A DNA stretch of 53,662 bases from Gaiellasilicea sp046594445 (GTDB taxonomy: Bacteria > Actinomycetota > Thermoleophilia > Gaiellales > Gaiellaceae), in assembly GCA_046594445.1 (NCBI GenBank), contig JBKJSM010000071.1:1-53662 (forward strand). The letters run 5' to 3'. Below the pieces are notes generated by a model. It searched no databases. It saw only the letters and a program-made list of their open reading frames with translations, and had not been told where the DNA came from. The translations under genes and the position numbers were made by a program. Below are positions 25,207 through 34,084 of this stretch, piece after piece. Every line of letters begins with the position of its first letter. Positions within the stretch are counted from its first letter, which is position 1.

Positions 25207-26364
25207 ATGAAAAGGTTCATCCTGGGGTTCTTCATCGCCGCGCTCGTCGCGGCGCCGGTCGCCGCCGCCCTCGACCGGGCGCAGACACAGGCTCTCCTGC
25301 AAATCGCGGTGAAGCTCTCGGGGCTCCAGGCGCAGGGTCAGGCGCGGGTCGTCTTCGAGCGCGCGCCGGCGTTCAACAAGCGGCGCGTGAGCTTGCTCGA
25401 GCGCGGCTATCCCCGCGCTCTGCAGAACTACGACGAGACCGTGTACCGCGCCCTCGGCTTGCTCGCAGGCGGCAAGGGGACGCTGCGGAAGGCGCTGATC
25501 GAGATGGAGAACCGCTCCGGTCTCTACGACCCCCTCTCCTCGACGGCCTACGTCCAGTCCGGCCCGAGCCAGCGCGCGACCGCGCTCCACGAGCTCGTCC
25601 ACGCCCTCCAGGATCAGCACTTCGACCTCCGCCGGGCCGCTCGAATCTCCGACAGCGACGCGCGGGTCGCGGCGACGGCCGCGATCGAAGGCCACGCGGC
25701 GCTCGTCTCCGACGTGCTCGCGCCGCGTTCGACGTCCGCCCGGAGCAACGACCACCTGACCCGCTTCCTCGAGCTCGAGCGCGGCTTCGCCTATCAGGTC
25801 GGCCTCCGCTTCTCCGCCGACCTCCGCAACCTCGGCGGGCGGAAAGCGCTCCTGGGGTCGCTGAAGCGCTTCCCGGCCACGAGCGAGCAGGTGTTCCACC
25901 TCGACAAGTATCTGGAGCGCGAGCCGGCGGCCCGGATCATCCTGCCCGTCGACGCCGCCGGGATGGAGCTGGCCGGCGACAGCTCCTTCGGCGAGCTCGA
26001 CGTGCGCGCACTGATGGCGGTCTACGACGTGCCGCGGCTCGACCAGGTCGGCTCCGGATGGGGCGGCGGCCGCAGCGCCGTCTACCAAAGCGCTGCCGGC
26101 CAGGCGGTCGTGATCGCGCTCGACTGGGACACGGAGCGGGACGCGGCCGAGTGGGAAGAGGCGGTCGGGATCTACGTCAACGAGGCGTTCGACGCGACCG
26201 TGCCGGGACTGCCGCGGACGACCGCGTGCGGGGCCACGGCCTGCTGGAGCCTAGAGGGCAGGGAGATCGCCTTCCAGCGGCACGGCCTTCACACGGTCTT
26301 TGCGATCTCCGGCACCCACGCTGCGACGGACGCCGTCGCCCGTGCAGTCGCGCTCGATTCTTGA
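25207..26364 (+). CDS. Secreted HExxH protein, putative gluzincin-type metallopeptidase
   Basis: A 385-residue exported protein. Residues 1-20 form a signal peptide (MKRFILGFFIAALVAAPVAA). The zinc motif is H128-E129-L-V-H132 in TALHELVHALQDQHFD, and Glu161 in AAIEGHAALV, 29 residues on, is a candidate third ligand as in gluzincins. I do not recognise a named family. ATG at 25207 has GAGGGA upstream; an earlier in-frame ATG at 25159 would add 16 residues before the signal peptide and is rejected. The C-terminal part has two cysteines (TTACGATACWS) that may form a disulfide. Confidence 0.82.
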   Translation: MKRFILGFFIAALVAAPVAAALDRAQTQALLQIAVKLSGLQAQGQARVVFERAPAFNKRRVSLLERGYPRALQNYDETVYRALGLLAGGKGTLRKALIEMENRSGLYDPLSSTAYVQSGPSQRATALHELVHALQDQHFDLRRAARISDSDARVAATAAIEGHAALVSDVLAPRSTSARSNDHLTRFLELERGFAYQVGLRFSADLRNLGGRKALLGSLKRFPATSEQVFHLDKYLEREPAARIILPVDAAGMELAGDSSFGELDVRALMAVYDVPRLDQVGSGWGGGRSAVYQSAAGQAVVIALDWDTERDAAEWEEAVGIYVNEAFDATVPGLPRTTACGATACWSLEGREIAFQRHGLHTVFAISGTHAATDAVARAVALDS

Positions 26365-26420
26365 CCCCATTGCCAAGAGCGCTCTTTCGCCGTAAAGTGT
26401 GAAAGGGAGAAAGGGGCCCC

Positions 26421-26723
26421 GTGCATTCGCTGCTGCGCCGAATTTGGAGGACGTTCATTGTGACGGTCGTCGCCGCCTGCGTCTTCCTGTCCGCGCTTGC
26501 ATTTGCGGCCCCGAGCACGAAAGTCTCGCTCTTCAACGCGACCTCCAACTCCAAGGGAACCTCCGGCGGGCCAGGCAAGAGCGGCCCCACCAAACCGGGC
26601 AAGGGTTGCGGCGACAAGAACCATTACCACGAAGACGAGGACGACTGCGCCGACGACAAGGACAAGGACAAGAAGGACAAGGACAAGAAGGACAAGACCA
26701 AGAAGGGCAAGGGCAGCGGTTAG
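26421..26723 (+). CDS. Small exported Lys/Asp-rich protein
   Basis: A 100-residue protein starting at GTG 26421 (AAGGGG four bases upstream). Residues 7-30 form a signal peptide ending AFA. The mature part begins APSTKVSLFNATSNSKGTSGG and ends in a run of KD/KK repeats (DKDKDKKDKDKKDKTKKGKG) with a short His/Asp/Glu-rich stretch (HYHEDEDD) before it. Two cysteines flank this acidic patch. Low-complexity charged tail suggests cell-wall or cation binding. No family recognised. Convergent 4-base overlap with the next gene. Confidence 0.65.
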   Translation: MHSLLRRIWRTFIVTVVAACVFLSALAFAAPSTKVSLFNATSNSKGTSGGPGKSGPTKPGKGCGDKNHYHEDEDDCADDKDKDKKDKDKKDKTKKGKGSG

Positions 26724-28597
26724 GCCCGGCTCCGCCTGGCGCGCGCAAGCGCGCTGAGCCCGAAGGCGGCCACTCCGGCGAGCCCGAGTATGTAATTGCG
26801 CCGATACGAAGCCCAACCGAGGTAGCGAACTTCACCCCGGGAAACGCGCCAATGCTCGGCGTCCGGCAGTCCGAGCACGATCCTTTCCTCGCGCACGGCC
26901 GTCTTAAGCTCGTATAACGCCGGGTGCACCCGGCGCACGGCGAGTGGAGCAACAACGCCGCAGGGTGCGCCCGTTCCATCCCGCGTCATCACGAGTCCAC
27001 CTGGTGTCCGTAGGCGGTAGAGCACCAGGTCGTGACCCTTCAGCACTGATTCGAAGCCTGCCAGTCGCTCGAGGTGCCGGTAGCTCGCCCACCCAGGCGC
27101 TTCGAGAACGAGCACGTGCGAGACCCCGAGCTCCGAAAGACACGCGGCGAGGTTTGCCTGCGGCCGACCGTCGGCGAGTAGCCGGTCGATTCGAGCCTCA
27201 ACAGGATCTTCGTGGTCGCTTGCACCCGCGTCGCCAACCGAGCGAGAGGCGAGCACGGGCGACGAGAAGAAGCCCGGGGCCGGATTGGCAACAACCCGTC
27301 CATGGGCGAAGCCGAGGCGCAGATAGCCGCTCCACGGCAGGACGAGGGTTCGCGAGTACTGCGCTTCGGCGGCGATGATGCGTTCCGCGCTGTACCACGA
27401 GCGCGGAAACTGGCTCGTCTCGAGTGAGCCCCAGAGACCGCCCAGAACGCGATATCCGCCCAGAAGGGGCAGGACGAGCACAAGTACGATCAGGACGCCT
27501 CGCACTCGCCGAGAGAACGCCGACCGGACGAGATCATCGACCGCGATCGCGCCCAAGTAGGCGTATGCCAGCGTGAGCAATGCCACACCTTTCTGCGGCT
27601 CTCGGAACGAACGCAGCGGCGGAAAAGCGTCGAAAAGTCCGTGAAAGGCGCCGCGCGTCACGCCCCATGCTTCGACTGTGGCGAGCGCAAACCCGGCGAA
27701 GCCGGCCGCTCCGATCCCGAGCGCCGCCGGCCTCCGGACTGCGAGCGCGAGTCCGTAAACCGCAAGCATCGCCACGGCGGCGAAGACGAGCGGCCAAGCC
27801 GGCAAGAACTCCCGCAGCGGGTCATCGTTGTTCCAGTAACCGGAGAGAGCGGCCACGGTGACGCCGAGGCCGAGCCTCTCGTCTCCGACGGTGCGGTAGA
27901 GCGCGAGCTGCGCGGGGCCAACGCTGTCCCAAAGCTCGCGAATACCCGGCGTCGGCAGCAGCCAGTAGAGGGATAGCGTCGTGGCGAGCGCAGCCGCGAG
28001 CGCGACCCGCCGGCCAAGGCGCCCGCGCAGCGCTTTCGTCCAGGCGACGGTTATCGAAACGCACGCTAGGGCGAGCAGGATTGCCATGTGCGAGCTGGCA
28101 ATTCCGGTTGCTGCGGCGAGCAGCGCGAACCGCCAAGGTGTCCACTGCCCTCCACCACGTAACTCGGTGAATGCCTTGAGCGCATGCGGCAGCAAGGCGT
28201 AGCCCAGCAGCAGGAACCACTGGCCCGTGTCGAGCCGATCGAAGACGAAGGGGTTGACCGCATAGAGGAGGCCCGCGAACGCGCGGCCGGGCCAGGCCGG
28301 TACCGGTGCCAAGCGGTGCATCCCCAGTCCAGCAAGGAAGATGATCGCGAGGAGCAGCGCCTTCTGCCCGACCGCGACGAGACCGATTTCACCGAGCCCC
28401 GCGAAGATCGCATCGATTGGCAGCCGGGAGACTGTGCCGCCATGCGTGCCCTCCGGCAGCCCGAAGTAACTGCTGGGCAGGTCCTGATTCGGAGTCTGTG
28501 AAAGGTCGACGGCGAGAACGACCCCGGTCCCGAGCAGCGGCGCTGCAACACAGGCCGCCAGCGCGAGGTAGGCCGCCGGAGCTAGGAGCCGCCCGAT
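26720..28597 (-). CDS. Large polytopic membrane protein, GT-C/PTPS-related type, atypical start
   Basis: A membrane protein with roughly 10-12 helices and a C-terminal extracytoplasmic part, resembling GT-C-fold glycosyltransferase/YfhO-like proteins of surface-polymer clusters (NPFVFDRLDTGQW loop, FPPLRSFREPQKGVALL). ATG at 28321 would remove the first helix and the following outer loop. The frame stays open and coding-like upstream: RLLAPAAYLALAACVAAP then AVDLSQTPNQDLPSSYFGLP. No ATG, GTG or TTG exists there. ATC at 28597 or CTG at 28561 are the remaining candidates; alternatively the gene is joined to the preceding one by a frameshift. With ATC the product is 625 residues. Confidence 0.75.
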   Translation of the reverse strand: MGRLLAPAAYLALAACVAAPLLGTGVVLAVDLSQTPNQDLPSSYFGLPEGTHGGTVSRLPIDAIFAGLGEIGLVAVGQKALLLAIIFLAGLGMHRLAPVPAWPGRAFAGLLYAVNPFVFDRLDTGQWFLLLGYALLPHALKAFTELRGGGQWTPWRFALLAAATGIASSHMAILLALACVSITVAWTKALRGRLGRRVALAAALATTLSLYWLLPTPGIRELWDSVGPAQLALYRTVGDERLGLGVTVAALSGYWNNDDPLREFLPAWPLVFAAVAMLAVYGLALAVRRPAALGIGAAGFAGFALATVEAWGVTRGAFHGLFDAFPPLRSFREPQKGVALLTLAYAYLGAIAVDDLVRSAFSRRVRGVLIVLVLVLPLLGGYRVLGGLWGSLETSQFPRSWYSAERIIAAEAQYSRTLVLPWSGYLRLGFAHGRVVANPAPGFFSSPVLASRSVGDAGASDHEDPVEARIDRLLADGRPQANLAACLSELGVSHVLVLEAPGWASYRHLERLAGFESVLKGHDLVLYRLRTPGGLVMTRDGTGAPCGVVAPLAVRRVHPALYELKTAVREERIVLGLPDAEHWRVSRGEVRYLGWASYRRNYILGLAGVAAFGLSALARARRSRA

Positions 28598-28899
28598 CGG
28601 AACTTGCTCCGTTCCGCGACGACGAGCAGAGTCACGCCAACCCCGGCCAACACTACGACCAGCGAGGCAAGGGTGTTGGCGCCTTCGCCATCACCTGCGG
28701 CGACAAGCAGCGGCGCGATGACGAGCAGACCCAGGGCAAGCGCGAATGGCATCCACCAACGCACACGATAGAAGAGTGCGACTGCGACGAGGACAGCCGC
28801 GGCGACCCCAAACGACGCCCGCGACATGACGCCGATCGCGATCGCAACGAGGAGCACTGGCCAGAATGTAGTGCGAGGTTGTATCGACCGGCGGATCAC
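28582..28899 (-). CDS. Small four-helix membrane protein
   Basis: A 105-residue hydrophobic protein (GTG at 28899 overlapping the previous stop as GTGA). It begins VIRRSIQPRTTFWPVLLVAIAIG and has about four membrane helices, with a short polar loop AAGDGEGANT. No family recognised. It overlaps the start region of the large membrane protein downstream, which is in the -1 frame and lacks a normal start, so the two may be produced as one polypeptide. Confidence 0.6.
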   Translation of the reverse strand: MIRRSIQPRTTFWPVLLVAIAIGVMSRASFGVAAAVLVAVALFYRVRWWMPFALALGLLVIAPLLVAAGDGEGANTLASLVVVLAGVGVTLLVVAERSKFRSGGS

Positions 28900-29537
28900 T
28901 TTCCGCGTGCGCTCGACAGCCGCATCGTCCCGAGGTCGAACGCCCCGGACACGTTCTTGGAATCGGTCGTGATCCGGACTGAGATGACCCGCGCCCACGC
29001 ATCGAGTTTCCGCCCCTTCGCGATCGTCCCAATCTCAAACGGCACAACCGTCCATCCGGAGGCAGTGTCCACGACTCTGTATGAGGCCGAGTTCGCATGA
29101 CTGGCCTGGAAGTCGACGAAGAACGTGTAGACCGCACCGCTTGCCGAGCCCCGGAACTCTAAGAAGAGAAACTGCCGGCTCGACCAGTCCTGCGGTACTT
29201 CGAAGGTCAGCTGGGCGACGGTGAACTTCTCCCGCCCTGCGGCGAAGTCAAACGTGGCCGACTTCTCCCCCGTCGTCGTGCTGCCGGCGGAGACGGTCAC
29301 GCCTTCGTCGGCCACTGCACGCCAGGAGGCACCTCCTACCTCGACGAGGTCGGGTGCGGCGTATAACTCCTGCGCAACGGGAATCGGGGTCGTCCGCGCG
29401 GAACCTTGCTCTCCCTCTACGGCGCGAACGACGACCAGCGTGAGCAGCACCGCAAGGAGCGCGCTTCCAACGGCGAGCGCGATCGCGTGGCGGCGCTTCG
29501 TCACTGTTTGTGCGACCCGCTCGGCGAAGGCATTCAC
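28896..29537 (-). CDS. Membrane-anchored beta-sandwich (carbohydrate-binding-like) protein
   Basis: A 213-residue protein with one N-terminal membrane helix (RRHAIALAVGSALLAVLLTLVV) and an extracytoplasmic beta-rich domain. The segment from DWSSRQFLFLEFRGSASG through VYTFFVDF, SASYRVVDTASGWTVVPFEIG and VISVRITTD to GAFDLGTMRLS closely matches a domain in the neighbouring 1172-residue protein (DWSGRTHVFLTVRG equivalent). It looks like a jelly-roll sugar-binding module. GTG at 29537 follows the previous stop after 1 base. Confidence 0.72.
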   Translation of the reverse strand: MNAFAERVAQTVTKRRHAIALAVGSALLAVLLTLVVVRAVEGEQGSARTTPIPVAQELYAAPDLVEVGGASWRAVADEGVTVSAGSTTTGEKSATFDFAAGREKFTVAQLTFEVPQDWSSRQFLFLEFRGSASGAVYTFFVDFQASHANSASYRVVDTASGWTVVPFEIGTIAKGRKLDAWARVISVRITTDSKNVSGAFDLGTMRLSSARGK

Positions 29538-29538
29538 G

Positions 29539-32500
29539 TTATCGCCTTACGAGTCTCGGCAGAGGGAGGCCGAATGCGATCCCGAGTAGCGCGAGCAGCG
29601 AGACACCGGACAGAGCAAGGCCGAGCCGCGCGGGTTTGTCGCCGCGGAAGCCGACCGATTCGGCCCGCGTTCCAGAATCCAATATGTACCCGTTTGCGAG
29701 TGAAAACACGCTAATGGGAGCATAGTCGGTTCCTGTCGACGCACGCATTCGCCATTCAGGATCAAAACCCTCGGTGAACACAAGCGTCCCCGGCACGGGG
29801 GCGACGAAATCGACGTCGTACCGCGTTACGCCAGCTCGCACGGAAGGAAGCGGCAGCGCAGGGCGCGCTTGGATGGGTCGCTGTGGGGTCACGATGAGTC
29901 TGGCGCCCGCGACAAGATCCAGCGGCACGCGCACCGTCAACGAATCCGAGCCAGAGGCGACGGTCGCGACGATGTTCTCGCCCACCGTCACCTCACGGGG
30001 TCGGTCGACCGCGACGAGCGGGTAGCGGAACGAGAACAGCGGGTCGAGGCGGGACAGAGCGAGTTGGCCCAGCAGCAGCTCGCCGTCGACATCCCTCCGA
30101 TCGATCGCGAGACGTACCCCGTGCACGGTTTCCCAGCGCGGCCGTCCGGCGTCGGGCTCCCGCGTGCTGAAGGCGATCGTTCGCCAGCCGGGTCGGTCGT
30201 CGACGAACGTATAGCGGGCCGAACGGCGGTTCTTCGCGTCGAAGTCGGCGATGAAGGTGTACGTCCGCCCGCTGCCGGTGCCACGCACGGTGAGGAAGAC
30301 GTGCGTTCGACCCGACCAGTTGAGCGGGCGCGCAAAGCGGTGCCGAACGAGTGTGTAGATGCGTCGACCCCGCCTGAGTTCGAGCCCGAGCGCCGGTGTG
30401 CTGCCCGGGCCTGCACTCGTCGATCCCCGCACCCGCCGTGTCTCAAGCACAGACCAGAACGTGGCCGGGTCGACTGCCACCGGCTCTTGACCAGCCGTCG
30501 GGATGGTCGTTGCAGCCCACTTTCCCGCCTCGTCGAGATCGAGCGCGTACAGAATCCTGGAACGCTTCTCGGCGACGGCTCGCGCGATCTGGTCGAGCGC
30601 CACCTTTCGTGCGGTCGCAACCACGAGCCTTGCTTCGTCCAGCTCGAACCGATCCCCGTACACGGACGGCAAGGCACTGAGCGCGAGAGTGTGCTCTGAG
30701 CCGGGCGCGAAGGTTCGGCCGAAGGCGCGGAACCAGCGGAACCCACCACCGACCGGTGCGAGCGGCGTCAGGGTGCGGATCGGCTCGCCGTCCACCTCGA
30801 CGTGGATTCCCGCCTGCCGTGAGCCTGTTCGCATCCGCAGCCACAGCTCGACCTCCTTCGCAGGCGCCGGGGCGACAAAGGTTGCGGCGACCACCGTCTC
30901 TCCGTCTCCGGCGGGCGCGACCGTCTGGTCGGCCAGGCTCCCCGAGCGCACGCTCTCATCGGACGGCAGGAGCTGCGTCAGGCGGTCGAGCCCTTCGTCG
31001 CTTGAAAGCCCCGGCAGGCGAATGACGGGAGGAGTCGCCAGCACCGCGACGTCGAGCAGCCGCTCGTTCGAGATCACGAGGAGGTCGCTGCGGCCGATCA
31101 GCCGAAGCAACGCCGCGAGTCCACCACTTTCGATTGCGTCCTCGGCGGTCACTGCCGCCCAGTCACGTAGCCGAACCCCCTCTGCACTCGCGAGCACAGG
31201 GAGGCCGCTTCGGCCGCCGAGTACGACGGCGAGATTCGGCCGAAACGTGAGAGGCTGCGCCCAGTCCTGCAGCCGGTACACCGAGCCTGCGTCGGTGCGG
31301 GCGGCAAGCACGAGCCCGGGCATCGTCGCGAGCGCCCGCTGCTGGAAGCCTGTCCCCGCAGCCGGATCGCGGAGTGCGGCGCGCGAGAGCCCCGTGCGGA
31401 GATGTGGCGCCGTCGCCGGATAGTCGAACTCGATGACGTACTTGACTCCGAGATTCGCCAGGAGCTTGGTGAAGGCCGGGTCTCGCCGCTCCAGCAGGCG
31501 TGCGAGGTACGCGACGGTGTCCGAGGCCCGCTGGTGCCAGCCGCCGTCGCCGAGTGTCGGATGACCCGTAAAGGCCGCGCTTTCGGCGCCGAGATCGTGC
31601 TCGAAGCCACGGTAGTCGTGCTGCTCGAGGAACCGCATCGTCTGGTCAAACGGGACCGTTGCCACGCGGAACGAGCCACGATCCCGCTCGACCACATCCA
31701 GGAGCGCCAGCTGCGCATCGCTCGGACGCCAGGCCTGCAGTCCGCTCGCGAGCGTCGGTGCAGTCGGCAGCAGTGTGAGCGCGGCGACGACGAGCGCCCC
31801 AGCAGCGAAGTGCCAACGGCGGTCGTGGGCTACAGACCACCGCCACGCTGCCGACACGGTCAGGCCGGCGAGCACCCCATATGCGAGTGTCGCCACGATG
31901 AGCCACCGATTGGGCTCGCGGAGGTTCCCGAAGATGGGCACGTTCTCTATCGCCCAGCGATACGGCTCACCGAACGGCGGGCGCATCCCTTTCCCCAGGA
32001 AGACGCCGAGCACCGCTGCAGCGGCCAGGAAGATCGACCGCCGGTCGCGGTGCATGCGCAAAGCCACGAACGCAACTGCCGGCAGCACGCTCGCCGCCGC
32101 GTAATAGGCCCAGAGCGGCACCCACGGGTGGAAAAACCAGGTCTGCTGGCCGCTAAAGCCGAGATATCCGATCTCCCGTCCGAGCGCGAGCAGCGAGGGA
32201 TACGGCTCGAGGCTTCGCTCGAGAAACTCCTTCGCCTCGAACAACCCACCGGTGGAGAGCCAGCTCGCGCGCACCCCGGCGAGGATCGGCACGATCTGGT
32301 AGAGGCCGAGCGCGAGCGCAGCCGGAACGACGACTGCAGCGCTCGCCGCCAGCGAGCCCACTGCGCGCCACGGCCGCCGGTCCAGAGCGACATGGACGAC
32401 GGCATGGAGCATCAGGAAGGGCACGACGTACAGCACCATGTCGAGCCGCACAAGCATGACCGCGCTCGCGGCGAGCGCGAACACGACGGCACGGCGAACC

Positions 32501-33057
32501 GAGAACCGTTCGACGCACTCGATCCACAGCAGGATGAGTAGGGGCGCCGCTGCGAATGCGATCTCGACGTTCAGCTGCCCGCTCGCCCAACGCGAGACCG
32601 ACGCCTGAGAGGTCAGATAGACGAGCCCCGCGACGGTGGCGGTGAGGCGGCTGTGGTACCACCGCCACGCGAGCAGGTAGGCGAAACCGCCGGCCGACAC
32701 GAGTGTCGCCGCGGCGAGGAGCTTGACCGTCCACACCGGGCTCCCGGTGGCAATCGTCAGCAGCCCGAGGAGGTTATCCGCGGTGAATTGCCGGATCGCA
32801 CCCCACCCGCTCGGCGCCCACAGGCTCGTGACCTCGCCCCAGCTCGCGTTGTGACGGGCGCGGCTGACGAACCCTAGGAAGTCCGTCCCGGCCGGCAGAG
32901 CGTCAGTGAAGAGGAAGCGCCGCATCAGCCACAGCGTCACCACCAGCAGCACGCCCAGCCCCGGGAGGTGCTGCGCGAGTGAGAGACCGAGTGTTCGCTG
33001 GCCCAGCCAGTGCCGGACGGCTCTTTCGCGGGCGTTCTGGAAGAGTGTTGAGGTCAC
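29539..33057 (-). CDS. Giant GT-C/YfhO-like membrane protein with extracytoplasmic beta-sandwich domains
   Basis: A 1172-residue protein. The N-terminal half has about 12 helices with a typical first outer loop (FTDALPAGTDFLGF...), a second AGLVYLTSQASVSRWASGQ loop, and IFGNLREPNRWLI, resembling GT-C arabinofuranosyl/mannosyl-transferases and YfhO proteins. The C-terminal half is extracytoplasmic and contains at least two beta-sandwich modules: one near 30700-30880 (WLRMRTGSRQAGIHVEVDG) and one near 30050-30350 that is homologous to the next gene's domain. A final helix (LSGVSLLALLGIAFGLPLP) anchors the C-terminus. GTG at 33057 lies one base after the upstream stop. Acceptor and sugar unknown; AftD-like role is an inference. 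Confidence 0.8.
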   Translation of the reverse strand: MTSTLFQNARERAVRHWLGQRTLGLSLAQHLPGLGVLLVVTLWLMRRFLFTDALPAGTDFLGFVSRARHNASWGEVTSLWAPSGWGAIRQFTADNLLGLLTIATGSPVWTVKLLAAATLVSAGGFAYLLAWRWYHSRLTATVAGLVYLTSQASVSRWASGQLNVEIAFAAAPLLILLWIECVERFSVRRAVVFALAASAVMLVRLDMVLYVVPFLMLHAVVHVALDRRPWRAVGSLAASAAVVVPAALALGLYQIVPILAGVRASWLSTGGLFEAKEFLERSLEPYPSLLALGREIGYLGFSGQQTWFFHPWVPLWAYYAAASVLPAVAFVALRMHRDRRSIFLAAAAVLGVFLGKGMRPPFGEPYRWAIENVPIFGNLREPNRWLIVATLAYGVLAGLTVSAAWRWSVAHDRRWHFAAGALVVAALTLLPTAPTLASGLQAWRPSDAQLALLDVVERDRGSFRVATVPFDQTMRFLEQHDYRGFEHDLGAESAAFTGHPTLGDGGWHQRASDTVAYLARLLERRDPAFTKLLANLGVKYVIEFDYPATAPHLRTGLSRAALRDPAAGTGFQQRALATMPGLVLAARTDAGSVYRLQDWAQPLTFRPNLAVVLGGRSGLPVLASAEGVRLRDWAAVTAEDAIESGGLAALLRLIGRSDLLVISNERLLDVAVLATPPVIRLPGLSSDEGLDRLTQLLPSDESVRSGSLADQTVAPAGDGETVVAATFVAPAPAKEVELWLRMRTGSRQAGIHVEVDGEPIRTLTPLAPVGGGFRWFRAFGRTFAPGSEHTLALSALPSVYGDRFELDEARLVVATARKVALDQIARAVAEKRSRILYALDLDEAGKWAATTIPTAGQEPVAVDPATFWSVLETRRVRGSTSAGPGSTPALGLELRRGRRIYTLVRHRFARPLNWSGRTHVFLTVRGTGSGRTYTFIADFDAKNRRSARYTFVDDRPGWRTIAFSTREPDAGRPRWETVHGVRLAIDRRDVDGELLLGQLALSRLDPLFSFRYPLVAVDRPREVTVGENIVATVASGSDSLTVRVPLDLVAGARLIVTPQRPIQARPALPLPSVRAGVTRYDVDFVAPVPGTLVFTEGFDPEWRMRASTGTDYAPISVFSLANGYILDSGTRAESVGFRGDKPARLGLALSGVSLLALLGIAFGLPLPRLVRR

Positions 33058-33058
33058 G

Positions 33059-34084
33059 TCAGTGATCGCGCGACGCCTCCTCGACCTCACGATAGAGCGC
33101 AAGAGTCTGCTCGACGGCAGGCCCGAGAAGAAACTGCTTCGCTACCAGCATACGTCCGGCGGCGCCCAGCTCGGCAGCGTGAGCCGGGTCGCCGAGGAGC
33201 GTCGCCAGGGACCCTGCCGCAGCGTCGATGTCGCCGTACCGGACTACGTGGCCGCGGCCGGCTGAGACGAGCGGTGCAAGCGCAACGCGATCGGTCGCGA
33301 CCACCGGCCGGCCGAAGCTCCACGCCTCCACTATCACGCGCGGCAAGCCTTCGTAGAGCGATGGCACCCACAACGCCGTTGCCGCCCGAAACGCGTGCTC
33401 CACGTCCGCCGGATCGAGCCAGCCTGGACACACGATCCCCGGTTCGCCCGATCCGAAGCCGGCGGGGGGTCCGACAAGCAACAGCTGCGTGTTCGGGCGC
33501 CGGCGCCGCAATTCCCGGAAGACGGCCAATCCGAACGGGAGCGCCTTGCGGGAGTTGTCGCGCGCGACGGTCACGACCGCCGGTCCCGGCGCGAGGCCGA
33601 GCTGAGCCGTGACCTGCGGCGACGGCGCCTCGGTCGGTCCGAGCTTCTCGACGCCCGGCGGGATCAACACCACGCGGCCGCAGAGCGTTCGGAAGAACTC
33701 CGCTTCCGCCTCAGTCGCAGCAACGACGGCGCCGACCAGCCGCGCTACCTGCGGGGCGACGCGGTCGAAGGCCTCCATCGCGCGCAGTAGCCCGTACCCA
33801 CGCCAGCTCCGGGGCCGGCTCGGGTGAAAGACCGGCGTCCAGACAAGCGGTGATCGGCCTGATCGAGCGATCCCCAGCGACGCGAAGATCGCAGGCGAAG
33901 GGAGGCAGCCGAAGACGTGCACCAGCGAACCGGGCCGGCGCCGGAGCTCGGCCACCAGGGCACGAGTCGTCGCCACGGCCGTGACGGGAACGTTGTGCCG
34001 CTGGAGACCGCGTTCCAGATTACGGACGTCGACGGTGACGCCTCCGCGATCGCGGAGGCCCGCGTGAACGAGCACGACGTTCAT
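33059..34084 (-). CDS. GT4-family glycosyltransferase
   Basis: A 341-residue GT-B-fold enzyme of family GT4. It starts MNVVLVHAGLRDRGGVTVDV and has the C-terminal donor-site motif PSLYEGLPRVIVEAWSFGRPVVATD with the paired glutamates (EGLPRVIVEAW). No membrane helix; it would act at the inner face of the membrane on a nucleotide-sugar donor. ATG at 34084 overlaps the previous stop (ATGA) and matches the conserved start better than the upstream alternative at 34114. Confidence 0.93.
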   Translation of the reverse strand: MNVVLVHAGLRDRGGVTVDVRNLERGLQRHNVPVTAVATTRALVAELRRRPGSLVHVFGCLPSPAIFASLGIARSGRSPLVWTPVFHPSRPRSWRGYGLLRAMEAFDRVAPQVARLVGAVVAATEAEAEFFRTLCGRVVLIPPGVEKLGPTEAPSPQVTAQLGLAPGPAVVTVARDNSRKALPFGLAVFRELRRRRPNTQLLLVGPPAGFGSGEPGIVCPGWLDPADVEHAFRAATALWVPSLYEGLPRVIVEAWSFGRPVVATDRVALAPLVSAGRGHVVRYGDIDAAAGSLATLLGDPAHAAELGAAGRMLVAKQFLLGPAVEQTLALYREVEEASRDH

